Positions 53,409-62,225 of a stretch of 64,000 bases of DNA are shown piece after piece. Where the stretch lies: positions 434,001 to 498,000 of the forward strand of contig NZ_JAGTUU010000004.1 of the NCBI RefSeq assembly GCF_018224955.1. The letters run 5' to 3'. Source of the stretch: Thetidibacter halocola. GTDB lineage: Bacteria > Pseudomonadota > Alphaproteobacteria > Rhodobacterales > Rhodobacteraceae. The position numbers and the translations under genes were made by a program. Each line of letters opens with the position of its first letter. Position 1 is the stretch's first letter. The notes below the pieces were generated by a model. The model was not told the DNA's origin. It searched no databases and saw only the letters and a list, made by a program, of their open reading frames with translations.

Positions 53409-54061
53409 CGTTGGACCAGTTCGAAACGCCCGTCCGATCGCTCTCCGACCAAGGCGACCTCGTCGAGGACGAAGGGCGCGGGCAGCGGCGGAAGATGCGC
53501 CTCGACCGCCGCGAACCAGCGGTCCATATCGTCCCTTGGCAGGCGGTCGGTGAGGGTCAGGTGAAAGCGGAATTCCTCCATCACGTAGGGATAGCCCCAG
53601 CGGGTCAACAGCGCCTCCTGCCGGGGCGACAGGTTCGCCTTGCGGCGACGGGCAAGTTCGTCCTCGCCGGGTGGCGCGCGGAAGGCGTCCAGGTCAGCCA
53701 CGCAGGCCGCGGCAACACGGGCGATGCCGGTCGTGTCGCCCGTGGGCGTCAGCGCCAGGAACCGGCCCAGCCGGCTGAGGTGAAGCCCCTCGCATCGGGC
53801 CGGGGCGCAGGTGGCCGCCATCGCGGCCGTCGCCACGGCGAGGGCGTCGGCGTCGCGCCCGCCGGCCAGGCGGAAGGGCGGTTTCAGCGTGCCATGAAAG
53901 CCGTATCTGCGCGGTGTCGCAGTGATGGCCTCGATGCCGGGCAGGTCGGGCTGGTCCACGGGCCGGCCCGTGGCCGCGTCCCAGCCCAGCCAGCGCGCCC
54001 CGAATTCCGCCAGGTCGCCCTTGGGCGGAAGGTAATAGATCGCGAAGCGAGTATATGACAT
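53390..54061 (-). CDS. DUF1045 phosphonate-locus protein, 2H-phosphoesterase-like
   Basis: The protein is 223 residues from ATG 54061; the longer frame is antisense to phnM. It carries two His-x-Thr motifs, His56-Gly-Thr (YGFHGTLKPPF) and His167-Leu-Thr (FRFHLTLTDRL), at the spacing expected for 2H phosphoesterases, which open cyclic phosphates. It has long been annotated only as a putative phosphonate metabolism protein. No phnP (cyclic ribose phosphate phosphodiesterase) is in the window, so this could supply that step. It is the one gene of the core locus on the opposite strand. Confidence 0.88.
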   Translation of the reverse strand: MSYTRFAIYYLPPKGDLAEFGARWLGWDAATGRPVDQPDLPGIEAITATPRRYGFHGTLKPPFRLAGGRDADALAVATAAMAATCAPARCEGLHLSRLGRFLALTPTGDTTGIARVAAACVADLDAFRAPPGEDELARRRKANLSPRQEALLTRWGYPYVMEEFRFHLTLTDRLPRDDMDRWFAAVEAHLPPLPAPFVLDEVALVGERSDGRFELVQRYALTG

Positions 54062-54110
54062 GAATTCTCCCCTTCCCTCCGGCTCTCTGGAAGGCGCGCA
54101 TGACGGTTCC

Positions 54111-55253
54111 ATGGCAGAGCCGCTGTGTCTTGCCAATGCCCGCCTCGTCCTGCGCGACTGCGTGCTGACGGGCCGCATCACCCTTGCCGAGGGACGGATC
54201 GCCGAGATCGCCGAGGGAGACCAAGTGCCCCCCGGCGCGGTGGATTGCGGCGGCGATGTCGTGATGCCCGGACTGGTGGAACTGCATACCGACAACCTGG
54301 AACGGCATATCGAGCCGCGCCCCTCGGTCGACTGGCCGCACCTGCCGGCGATCCTCGCGCATGACGGGGAACTGGCCTCAACCGGGATCACCACGGTCTT
54401 TGACGCGATGCGGGTCGGCTCCATCCATGACGGCAAGGGGCGTTACATGCCCTATGCGCGCGCGCTGGCCTCGGAACTGATGATGCTGCGCGAAGGCGGA
54501 CACCTGAAGATCAGCCATTTCCTGCACCTGCGGGCCGAGACCTGTTCCGAAACCCTGCTGGAAGAGATGGCGGCCTTCGGCCCCGAGGACCGGGTGGGCA
54601 TCGTCAGCCTGATGGACCACACGCCGGGCCAGCGGCAGTTTCGCGACCTGGCCGCGCTCAAGACCTATGTCGCCAAGAAGCGCGGCATGTCGGACGCCGA
54701 TTTCGTCGAGCATGTGGCGAACCTGAAGGAGTTGCGCCGTCTGCATGGCACGCGGCACGAGGCCGGCGCCGTGGCCGAGGCGCGCCGCCTTGGTGCAGTG
54801 CTGGCCAGCCATGACGACACCACGGCAGACCAGGTGGCAACCTCGAAGGCGCATGGCGTGGGGTTCGCCGAATTCCCGACGACCCTGGAGGCGGCGCAGG
54901 CCTGCCAGGCGCAGGGCATCAAGGTGATGATGGGCGCGCCAAACCTGATCCGGGGCGGGTCGCATTCGGGCAATGTCGCGGCAAATGACCTTGCGCAGGC
55001 CGGGCTGCTGGACATCGTGTCGTCGGATTACGTACCGTCGGCGCTGCTTCTGTCTGCCTTCCGCCTGTTCGACCTGTGGGGCGACCTGCCCCGTGCCGTG
55101 GCCTGCGTGACCGAAAGCCCGGCGCGTGCGGCGGGCCTGACGGACCGCGGCCGGCTGGAGGCGGGCTGGCGCGGCGACGTCCTGCGCGTCGGCCTGATCG
55201 GCACCACGCCGGTGCTGCGCGGCGTCTGGAGCCGGGGCGCGCGCGTGGCCTGA
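54111..55253 (+). CDS. phnM: Alpha-D-ribose 1-methylphosphonate 5-triphosphate diphosphatase
   Basis: The protein is 380 residues from ATG 54111, preferred over ATG 54060 because MAEPLCLANARLVLRD fits the family start; neither has a strong ribosome binding site. Amidohydrolase barrel with the metal motif VELHTDNLERHIEPRP, ISHFLHLRAETCSE, LMDHTPGQRQF, ASHDDTT and SSDYVPSALL. PhnM removes pyrophosphate before PhnJ acts. Divergent from the DUF1045 gene with very little intervening DNA. Confidence 0.95.
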   Translation: MAEPLCLANARLVLRDCVLTGRITLAEGRIAEIAEGDQVPPGAVDCGGDVVMPGLVELHTDNLERHIEPRPSVDWPHLPAILAHDGELASTGITTVFDAMRVGSIHDGKGRYMPYARALASELMMLREGGHLKISHFLHLRAETCSETLLEEMAAFGPEDRVGIVSLMDHTPGQRQFRDLAALKTYVAKKRGMSDADFVEHVANLKELRRLHGTRHEAGAVAEARRLGAVLASHDDTTADQVATSKAHGVGFAEFPTTLEAAQACQAQGIKVMMGAPNLIRGGSHSGNVAANDLAQAGLLDIVSSDYVPSALLLSAFRLFDLWGDLPRAVACVTESPARAAGLTDRGRLEAGWRGDVLRVGLIGTTPVLRGVWSRGARVA

Positions 55254-55273
55254 TCCGGCCCGTCGATGCGCCC

Positions 55274-56197
55274 TCAGCCCAGACGGATCGGGTTCGACCA
55301 GGCGCGGCGTCCTGCGCGGTCCATCACCGTCACGCGGATCCACGGCGAGTTGCGGAAGCGCTGCATCGGCACGGCGGCCTGCGTCATCGACTGGCCATGC
55401 ACTGCCTGCGCCGCGCTGCCATGCCCCTGCACCATCACGACCGAAGCTGCCGAACAGGCGACGGTGATCTCGCCGCCCGAGACCGTCACGCCACGCAGTT
55501 CCGGCCCCTGGCTGGAATAGAAATCGCCCGCTTTCAGCGCCTCGAGCAGCAGGTCGGGATCGTTCGCCTCGGCCTTGACCATCACCCAGCCGCCAAAATG
55601 GTCGGGCTCGGTGAAATGCGCGTCGTCGGTGGCGATCAACGTCACGTCGCGGCCCTCGGACAGCAGCAGGTCGGCATAGAAGGCGCCGTCAGGCCGGTCG
55701 CAGCTGACCGCGCAGCCGTGATTGTAGATCTCGACCGCATGCGCCGCGGTGATGCTGCGCGCGTCCTCCAGCGTCATGCCCGACCATTGCGGATGGGCGA
55801 TGGCGACGAACGCACCGGCGGCACGCGCCCGGGCGGCGAGTTCAGGGCCGGCCTCCTGCCCCTCAACCGGGTCGAAACCGGGCGCATGCGGCGGCGCGAA
55901 ATCCGCCGGCAGACCGACCGCCAGGATGTGCCACAACTCACCGTTCCGCATGGCGCCCGAGTGGATCTCGGCCCCCAGCAGGGTGGTGAAGGCATTGTCG
56001 CGGAACGGCGTCGTGTCGGCGATTGGATAGCCATACGCGCCGATGAAATGGTCGGTCAGCGCGAGAAAGTCATAGCCTTCGGCCTTGTAGCGGCGGCAGA
56101 CCTCGTCGGGTGGCAGGCCGCCGTCGGACAGGGTGGAATGGGTGTGCAGGTTGCCACGCCAGAAACGGCCGGGGGCGGAAAAGGCGGTAAGGGGCAT
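55274..56197 (-). CDS. PHP-domain (CehA/McbA-like) metallohydrolase
   Basis: The protein is 307 residues from ATG 56197. Metal motifs: GNLHTHSTLSDGGLPPDE, FLALTDHFIGAYG, AIAHPQWSGM and TDDAHFTEPDHFGG. The C-terminal ~100 residues are beta-rich. Members of this group hydrolyse carbamates or phosphoesters; the real substrate is unknown. Convergent with phnM; upstream on the same strand lies the amidinotransferase pseudogene. Confidence 0.85.
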   Translation of the reverse strand: MPLTAFSAPGRFWRGNLHTHSTLSDGGLPPDEVCRRYKAEGYDFLALTDHFIGAYGYPIADTTPFRDNAFTTLLGAEIHSGAMRNGELWHILAVGLPADFAPPHAPGFDPVEGQEAGPELAARARAAGAFVAIAHPQWSGMTLEDARSITAAHAVEIYNHGCAVSCDRPDGAFYADLLLSEGRDVTLIATDDAHFTEPDHFGGWVMVKAEANDPDLLLEALKAGDFYSSQGPELRGVTVSGGEITVACSAASVVMVQGHGSAAQAVHGQSMTQAAVPMQRFRNSPWIRVTVMDRAGRRAWSNPIRLG

Positions 56198-56319
56198 GGG
56201 GCGCATCCTCGAGCCGGGCGCCGACGGCATGATGCGTGCCGACTGACCGGATGCCGGACAGCTTGCCCATTCCGCCCTTTTCCGCAAGCGGCTGCATCAC
56301 GCCGCCGTCCGTTCCGACA

Positions 56320-56956
56320 TCACGCCAGGTGCGGCAAGTAATCCTCGCAGGTGCCCTCGCGATAGACATCGGCGGTGCAGCAATGCAGGCCGCCGCCAAA
56401 GGCATAGGCGTCGCGCAGCTCGACCTCGACGACCTCCATGCCCAGCTTGTCCATCTGTTCGGCATGGTAGACCTCGGATTTCTCGACGCAGACCGTCTTG
56501 GCATCCAGTACCAGCACACTCATCGACAGCCAGACCGAGGAACAGCACAGCGGGGGCGGCGCGTTTTGCGCGGGCTGCGCGGCATCGACGACTTCCCAGC
56601 CGTTGGCCTCGAACATGGCGCGCTGATCCTCGGGCCGGCGGCGGCATGCAGCCGAACTGGCTGTTGGTGTGGAAATCGGGTGTGGTCACGGGTAGCGCGT
56701 GGTCGATCGGCGTCGGCCGGTCGACGCGGATGCCGCGAACCCCCAGTTGGGCGGCGAACCGGTCGAGCGGCTCGTTCGCGCGGTTGATCGTTTCCTGCCG
56801 GCGGCGGCCCCACAGGCCGCGCATGTCGCTGTCCTAAGGCACCTTTGCGTCCAGCGCCGGTTCCTCGGGTGGGATGTGGCAATTGTCGGCATTGCCGACG
56901 ATCACGTGTTTCAGCGGATCCCACTCGTTCCAGCTGTTCACGACGGTGCGTGTCAT
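56320..56956 (-). pseudogene. Amidinotransferase (glycine amidinotransferase family) pseudogene
   Basis: From ATG 56956 the frame reads VNSWNEWDPLKHVIVGNADN and ends at a TAG (56836-56834) exactly where relatives have an acidic residue before DSDMRGLWG. The same frame resumes through FHTNSQFGCMPP, then shifts near 56640 into RPEDQRAMFEANGWEVVDAA and ends normally with GGGLHCCTADVYREGTCEDY, which holds the catalytic Cys. From memory of the family, ~170 residues of the catalytic fold between GCMPP and RPEDQ are missing. Nonsense, frameshift and deletion together mean a dead gene. Intact relatives transfer or hydrolyse amidino groups of arginine-like compounds. Confidence 0.82.
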
Positions 56957-56992
56957 TCCGATGTCTTCCTTGGGGAAATGCGGGACGGGGAT

Positions 56993-58234
56993 TCAGAAAC
57001 CGGCGGTGACGGTCGCCGTTTCGGGAACGGCGCGCGACACGACCCGGCCATTCGAGATCACGCAGAGCCGCGCCGGGCGCAGGCGCAGCGCCTCGATCGG
57101 GTCGGGCGCGTCCAGCACCACCAGGCTGGCACGCCTGCCCGGTTCCAGCCCGAAATCCAGCCCCATGATCTGCGCGGGCGTCCGTGTGACCATGTCGAAG
57201 GCCGCGCGCATCTGGTCAGGGGCCGTCATCAGCGCCACGTGCAGCCCCATATGCGCCACGTCCAGCATGTCGCCCGAGCCCAGTGGATACCACGGGTCGC
57301 GCACGCAATCCTGGCCGAAGGCGACGGTGACACCCGCCGCGCGCAGTTCCGGCACGCGGGTCATGCCGCGGCGCTTGGGATAGGTATCCATCCGGCCCTG
57401 AAGCGTGATGTTGATGAGCGGGTTGGGGATGGCGGCGACCTGCGCCTCGGCGATCAGCGGGATCAGCTTGGCGACATAATAGTTGTCCATCGAATGCATC
57501 GAGGTCAGGTGCGATCCCGCCACTCGCCCCTGCAGACCGCAGCGGATCGTCTCGGCGGCCAGAGTCTCGATATGGCGGCTGAGGGGGTCGTCGCTTTCGT
57601 CGCAATGCAGGTCGACACGCAGGCCACGCTCTGCCGCCAGTTCGCAGGCGGCGCGGACCGAGGCCGCGCCATCGGCCATCGTCCGTTCGAAATGCGGGAT
57701 GCCGCCGACCACGTCGACACCGGCATCCAGCGCGCGAATGACCTGCTGTTCCGCGCCCGCCGCGCGATACCAGCCGTCCTGCGGGAAGGCGACCAGTTGC
57801 AGGTCCAGTACGCCCTTCACCTGCTCGCGGACCTCCAGCAGCGCCTCGACGGTGCGGAAGGTCGCGTCGGTCACATCAACATGGCTGCGGATCGCAAGGA
57901 CACCGCGCGACACCGCCTGCCGGCAATAGTCCAGCGCGCGGGCCACGATCTCGTCCCGGGTCTGGAGTGCCTTGAGTTCACTCCACAGCGCGATCCCTTC
58001 AAGCAGCGTGCCCGAGGCATTCACTCGCGGGCACCCGTAGGACAGGGTCGCGTCCATGTGGAAATGGCAGTCGATCAGGGGCTGGCTGACCAGCTTGCCG
58101 GTGGCGTCGATCACCTCGGCCGCGTCGGCAGCGATTCCGGGCTCGACCGCCGTGATCCGACCGCCAGCGATGGCAATGTCGGCCTGCGTTCCGTCAGGCA
58201 GAACGCCGCCGCTGACCAGGATATCGACGCTCAT
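56993..58234 (-). CDS. Cytosine-deaminase-like amidohydrolase
   Basis: The protein is 413 residues. Metal ligands: His pair in DCHFHMDAT, His in LHCDESDD (with the catalytic Glu), His in AGSHLTSMHS and Asp in FGQDCVRDPW. VSRGVLAIRSHVDV and GLDFGLEPGRRASLVVLDA are typical of the cytosine/isoguanine deaminase group, though creatinine- or triazine-type substrates are possible. Its ATG overlaps the stop of the transporter ATPase (ATGA), so it works on the imported compound. Confidence 0.88.
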   Translation of the reverse strand: MSVDILVSGGVLPDGTQADIAIAGGRITAVEPGIAADAAEVIDATGKLVSQPLIDCHFHMDATLSYGCPRVNASGTLLEGIALWSELKALQTRDEIVARALDYCRQAVSRGVLAIRSHVDVTDATFRTVEALLEVREQVKGVLDLQLVAFPQDGWYRAAGAEQQVIRALDAGVDVVGGIPHFERTMADGAASVRAACELAAERGLRVDLHCDESDDPLSRHIETLAAETIRCGLQGRVAGSHLTSMHSMDNYYVAKLIPLIAEAQVAAIPNPLINITLQGRMDTYPKRRGMTRVPELRAAGVTVAFGQDCVRDPWYPLGSGDMLDVAHMGLHVALMTAPDQMRAAFDMVTRTPAQIMGLDFGLEPGRRASLVVLDAPDPIEALRLRPARLCVISNGRVVSRAVPETATVTAGF

Positions 58235-59232
58235 GCGGCCTCCATCACGTGTTCGGCGCCGGGCGCCCAGCTGAGCCAGAACCGCTTGCCCGGTTCCGGC
58301 GCCAGCGATTCAAGCTGTGCCTCGGTGACCTGTGCCTTCAGTTCGGCACCGTCCGGCCCCTCGAAATAGCAGATGATGCCAGTGCCCGCGAATTCCTCGG
58401 AGACGAATTCCGCGGCGATGGCGCGGCCCTCGGGCTGCTCGGCGCTGACCGTCATGCGATCGGCGGCGACGACCAGTTCCTGCCCCGGCGCCTCGCCCGG
58501 CAGGATGTTGTTGCGCCCCACGAATTCCGCGACAAAGCGGGTCTTGGGCGCGCGGAAGATCTCTTGCGGGCGGCCGATCTGGGCGATTTCGCCATGGCCC
58601 ATGATGACCACGCGGTCGGCCATGGCAAAGGCCTCGGACTGCGAATGCGTAACATAGACAAAGGTGATGCCCAGTTCCTTTTGCAGGCGGGTCAGCACGC
58701 CTTGCATGCGGATCACCAGGTGCGCGTCGAGCGCGCTAAGCGGTTCGTCCAGCAGCAGCATCTGCGGTTCGGTCACCAGGCTGCGCGCCAGCGCCACGCG
58801 CTGCCGCTGGCCGCCCGACAGCTGGTCGATGCGCCGCTTCTCGAAGCCTTTCAGGCCCATCCGCTCCAGCCACAGCATGGCGCGGCCGTGGCGTTCGCTC
58901 TGTTCGACGCCGCGCATCTTCAGGCCGAATTCGACGTTTTCCTTTACGTTCAGGAACGGAAACAGCGCCAGCGACTGCCAGACCATCGGCGTGTCGCGCT
59001 CATGCGCGGGAACGTCGTTCATCACGTTGCCGTCGATGGTGATGGTGCCGGCGCTGGGCGTCTCCAGCCCCGCCAGCATCCGCAGGGTCGTGGTCTTGCC
59101 ACAGCCCGAGGGGCCCATGATCGCCACGAACTCGCCCCGCCCAATGGTCAGGTCGATCCCCTTGACTGCCTGGAAGTCGCCATAATTTTTCGACACGCCG
59201 TCGAAGCGCACCAGCGGATCGTCTGTCGTCAT
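58231..59232 (-). CDS. ABC importer ATPase, PotA-like
   Basis: The protein is 333 residues. Walker A GPSGCGKTTTLRML, signature QLSGGQRQRVALARSL, Walker B MLLLDEPLSALDAHL; the C-terminal TOBE domain spans about 250-333 (FVGRNNILPG). Polyamine/opine-type. Both ends overlap neighbours by four bases, binding ATPase, permeases and deaminase into one operon. Confidence 0.94.
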   Translation of the reverse strand: MTTDDPLVRFDGVSKNYGDFQAVKGIDLTIGRGEFVAIMGPSGCGKTTTLRMLAGLETPSAGTITIDGNVMNDVPAHERDTPMVWQSLALFPFLNVKENVEFGLKMRGVEQSERHGRAMLWLERMGLKGFEKRRIDQLSGGQRQRVALARSLVTEPQMLLLDEPLSALDAHLVIRMQGVLTRLQKELGITFVYVTHSQSEAFAMADRVVIMGHGEIAQIGRPQEIFRAPKTRFVAEFVGRNNILPGEAPGQELVVAADRMTVSAEQPEGRAIAAEFVSEEFAGTGIICYFEGPDGAELKAQVTEAQLESLAPEPGKRFWLSWAPGAEHVMEAA

Positions 59233-60008
59233 GTCGCGCTCTTTTTCAGGATCAGAAGCTGGGCCACCACGACCAGCGTCATGGATGTCAGGAACACCAC
59301 CGTGCCGATGGCGTTGATCTGCGGATCGACATTGCCCTGAAGAATTTCAAGGATCATCACCGGCACCGTCTTGTTCAGGCCCGAGACGAACCAGGCCACG
59401 ATGAACTCGTCGAAACTGACGGCGGCGGTCAGGCAGAAGGCCGAGATCAGCGCGGGCAGGCAGAAGGGCACCACCACCGACCGCATAGTGCGCCAGGGCG
59501 AGGCGCCGAGGTTCCAGGCCGCGGCCTCGAGTGCGGGGTCCATCTGCGACAAGCGCAGCCGGCAGATCGCCATGGCAAAGGGCGCGCCCATCACCGTGTG
59601 GGCGATGACGATGCCGGTCAGCGTGCCCGACAGGCCCAGCCGCCCCAGCCAAGCCAGCATAGCCAATCCCATGATGACCAGCGGGATCGTCGGCGGCAGC
59701 AGGGCGAGCGCCAGATAGGCAGGCTTGAACCGGAAGCCATAGCGGAAATCGGTATAGGCAGTGGCAAAGCCGAGAGCCGTCGACAGTGCCGCCGCGCAGG
59801 CCGCCACGACCAGGGAATTGCCGAAGGCGGTCCAGACCTCCGGCCGGGCAAAGGCAGTCTGATACCAATGCGTCGTGAAACTGCCCAGCGGGACCGTGGG
59901 AAAGCGGTCGGAGTTGAACGAAAACACCATGCTGGTGACGATCGGCGCAAAGACGAAGGTGAACAGGGCCACCAGGTAGAACCGCGAGAACAGGGTGCCG
60001 CGCATCAT
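59229..60008 (-). CDS. ABC permease, PotC-like
   Basis: The protein is 259 residues from ATG 60008, overlapping the other permease stop. Six helices; coupling loop ALEAAAWNLGASPWRTMRSVVVPFCLPAL is intact. The frame extension to 60485 is a shadow. Confidence 0.93.
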   Translation of the reverse strand: MMRGTLFSRFYLVALFTFVFAPIVTSMVFSFNSDRFPTVPLGSFTTHWYQTAFARPEVWTAFGNSLVVAACAAALSTALGFATAYTDFRYGFRFKPAYLALALLPPTIPLVIMGLAMLAWLGRLGLSGTLTGIVIAHTVMGAPFAMAICRLRLSQMDPALEAAAWNLGASPWRTMRSVVVPFCLPALISAFCLTAAVSFDEFIVAWFVSGLNKTVPVMILEILQGNVDPQINAIGTVVFLTSMTLVVVAQLLILKKSAT

Positions 60009-60847
60009 TTGCGCCTCCCGTAGGCGGCGCCGACGGCGGCGAAAGCCACGACGAACAGCGTCACGATCATCATCACCGCAACGACCGCCGCGCGGGGCCA
60101 TTGCTGGCCGGATTTCGTGGTGTCGATGATCAGGATCGACAGGGTCGGCGGTTTCGACCCTCCGAGGTAGAAGGGCGAGACGAAATCGCCAAAGGACAGG
60201 ATGAAGGCAAAGACGCACCCCACGATCAGCCCGATTTTCGCCGCCGGGACGATGACCCGGACCAGCGTGGCGCGCGGGTTGGCGCCCAGGTTCCAGGCCG
60301 CCTCGATCAGGTTGCGGTCGATATTGGCAAGGCTGAAGGTTTGCAGGATCACCACCAGCGGCAGGACCAGCGTCATGTATCCGACCATCGCGCCGAAGCC
60401 CGAGTTCAGCATGGTGAACGGACCCAGGCCGACCCAGCCCAGCACGCCGTTGATCGGACCGCTTTCCGCCAGCAGCACCTGCCACGCGTAGATCCGCACG
60501 AGGTAGGAGGTAAAGAAGGGCACGATCAGAAAGAACAGCGCCCAGCGCCGCGTCGTTTCTGACACGCGGAAGGCCAGCGCGAAACTGGCGGGAAAGGCGA
60601 TCAGGCTGGCGAGGATCGCGGCCAGCGTCGCCCGCCAGACGGTGACCCAGTAGGCATCCCAGAAATAGCCCCGGCCCAGCATCCTGTCCCAGTTGTCCAG
60701 GATGAAATCCGGCTCCATCCGGTAGTTGCGGACCAACCAGAAGGACATGGCCACCATCAGCACCAGCGGCCCGACAAAGAACAGCCCCTGCCAGATCAGC
60801 AGCGGCAGGCGCCAGACATAGGGATAGGCAGAGGGGCGTTCGGACAT
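60005..60847 (-). CDS. ABC permease, PotB-like
   Basis: The protein is 280 residues from ATG 60847. Six helices (LLIWQGLFFVGPLVLMVAMSF first), coupling loop NLIEAAWNLGANPRATLVRVIVPAAK. An upstream ATG at 60928 would add a proline-rich tail lying across a hairpin and is less likely. Confidence 0.92.
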   Translation of the reverse strand: MSERPSAYPYVWRLPLLIWQGLFFVGPLVLMVAMSFWLVRNYRMEPDFILDNWDRMLGRGYFWDAYWVTVWRATLAAILASLIAFPASFALAFRVSETTRRWALFFLIVPFFTSYLVRIYAWQVLLAESGPINGVLGWVGLGPFTMLNSGFGAMVGYMTLVLPLVVILQTFSLANIDRNLIEAAWNLGANPRATLVRVIVPAAKIGLIVGCVFAFILSFGDFVSPFYLGGSKPPTLSILIIDTTKSGQQWPRAAVVAVMMIVTLFVVAFAAVGAAYGRRK

Positions 60848-60918
60848 GGGCGGGGCTTCGGGTTCGTTGCGGCCCCGGAGGCGATCCGGGACCGGTTTCG
60901 CGGTTGCTTGTGCAGGAT

Positions 60919-60939
60919 GCCCCGGCACGCGGCCGGGGC
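60919..60939 (-). promoter_or_regulatory. Intercistronic hairpin between binding-protein and permease genes
   Basis: A perfect 8-bp stem GCCCCGGC / GCCGGGGC with loop ACGCG sits eight bases after the binding-protein stop, without a T-tract. Such structures usually raise binding-protein mRNA over the permeases by shielding its 3' end. Confidence 0.55.
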
Positions 60940-60946
60940 GCCGACG

Positions 60947-62074
60947 TCAGGCCGTCTTGTATTCCGACCAGAAGTCGTTCCAGTCCTCGAGGCTCTGCTG
61001 GCGCGGGATGTCGCGGAAGAACAGGCGCCCTTCGGACAGCAGCTTGATCGGCGACTGGTCATGCCCTTCGATCAGGCCCGACCGCTCGGCCTCGGCCGGG
61101 TTGGCGTCCTGGATCGCCTTCCAGCCGGATTTCAGCGGCGAGAGGCCCGGATAGGCGGCCATCTGGATCGACTTCACCTGGCCTTCGGGCGACAGCATGT
61201 ACTGGATGAACTTGTTGATGATGTCGTGCTTGGTCGTGCCCTTGCCGATCGAGTAGCTTTCCGTCCACTGGATGCCGCCCTCTTCGGGGATGACCGAGGC
61301 GACGGGCGCGCCGTCCTTTTGCAGGACACCGGTGATCCAGTCGCCGATGCCCGCCATCGCCAGCATCTCGCCGTTCTTGAGCGAGGCGAAGGTGCCGCCA
61401 TAGTCGAAATAGCCACCGACCTGCGGTTTCAGGCTCAGCGTCTTTTCCATCACCGCGTCCCAGGCCGCGCCGTCGATGTCGAAGGGCGACGGGTTGCGGT
61501 TGCCATTCAGCAGCGAGATCTGGCCCAGGCTGGGCAAGTGCCAGTCGAAATGGCCCACCTTGCCGGTCACCTTGGGGTTCCAGAAGGCGTTGTAGCTCAT
61601 GGCTTCTTCGCGGGTCAGCGCCTCGGTGTTGTAGGACACGCCCAGCAGGCCGAAGCGCACCATGACCGACCAAAGCTGGTTGTCCGTCCAGTGCCCCGGG
61701 AACTTCTGGTACTCGGGGAAAAAGTCGTCGAACGGGTAGAGCGACGGGTCCATCTCCTCGATGTAGCCTGCCGCGTTCAGCTGCTGCACGAACTCGGCAT
61801 CGGACAGGATCAGGTCATAGGTGCCGGGCGGGGATTGTGCGATCAGCGCCAGCATGTTGTCGCCGCCGGCATAGTATTTCGGCACGAACTTGACGTTGTT
61901 GGCGGCCTCGAACTCGGCCACCATGTCGGGCTCGGCATGGCCGTACCAGGCCAGCATGTTGATCTGCACCGGCTCCTGCGCCCAGGCGCGGCTGATCATC
62001 GGCGCAGTCAGCGCGACGCCCGCGGCGCCGCCCAGCATGCGCCGCCGGGTCATGGTGAAGGAAGATTTGGACAT
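60947..62074 (-). CDS. Periplasmic polyamine-type binding protein (PotD-like), Tat-exported
   Basis: The protein is 375 residues from ATG 62074 (GGAGG upstream). A twin-arginine signal (TMTRRRMLGGAAGVALTAPMISRAWA) is followed by a PotD-type fold: MLAWYGHAEPDMVAEFEAANNV, ENTA-like GVSYNTEALT, and FIQYMLSPEGQVKSIQMAAYPGLSPL. Export folded via Tat is common for this group. Ligand is a small nitrogenous cation or nucleobase-like compound, given the coupled deaminase. Confidence 0.92.
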   Translation of the reverse strand: MSKSSFTMTRRRMLGGAAGVALTAPMISRAWAQEPVQINMLAWYGHAEPDMVAEFEAANNVKFVPKYYAGGDNMLALIAQSPPGTYDLILSDAEFVQQLNAAGYIEEMDPSLYPFDDFFPEYQKFPGHWTDNQLWSVMVRFGLLGVSYNTEALTREEAMSYNAFWNPKVTGKVGHFDWHLPSLGQISLLNGNRNPSPFDIDGAAWDAVMEKTLSLKPQVGGYFDYGGTFASLKNGEMLAMAGIGDWITGVLQKDGAPVASVIPEEGGIQWTESYSIGKGTTKHDIINKFIQYMLSPEGQVKSIQMAAYPGLSPLKSGWKAIQDANPAEAERSGLIEGHDQSPIKLLSEGRLFFRDIPRQQSLEDWNDFWSEYKTA

Positions 62075-62196
62075 TTCGCCTCCGTGTCGGGCGGCGCATG
62101 CTGCGCTGCGCCGTTTTTCATTTTTTTGCTCACGCGGCACAGTCCGGCCGCCGTGATGCGCAAAGATTAGTGACAGTTGCGGGACGTTGGGAAATT

Positions 62197-62215
62197 TGCA
62201 GTTGGAATACCTGCA
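62197..62215. promoter_or_regulatory. Short inverted repeat upstream of the binding-protein gene
   Basis: TGCAG and CTGCA arms with nine bases between, in the 151-base gap (62075-62225) upstream of the importer operon. A possible operator; arms are short, so confidence is low. Confidence 0.3.
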
Positions 62216-62225
62216 TCAGCATATC

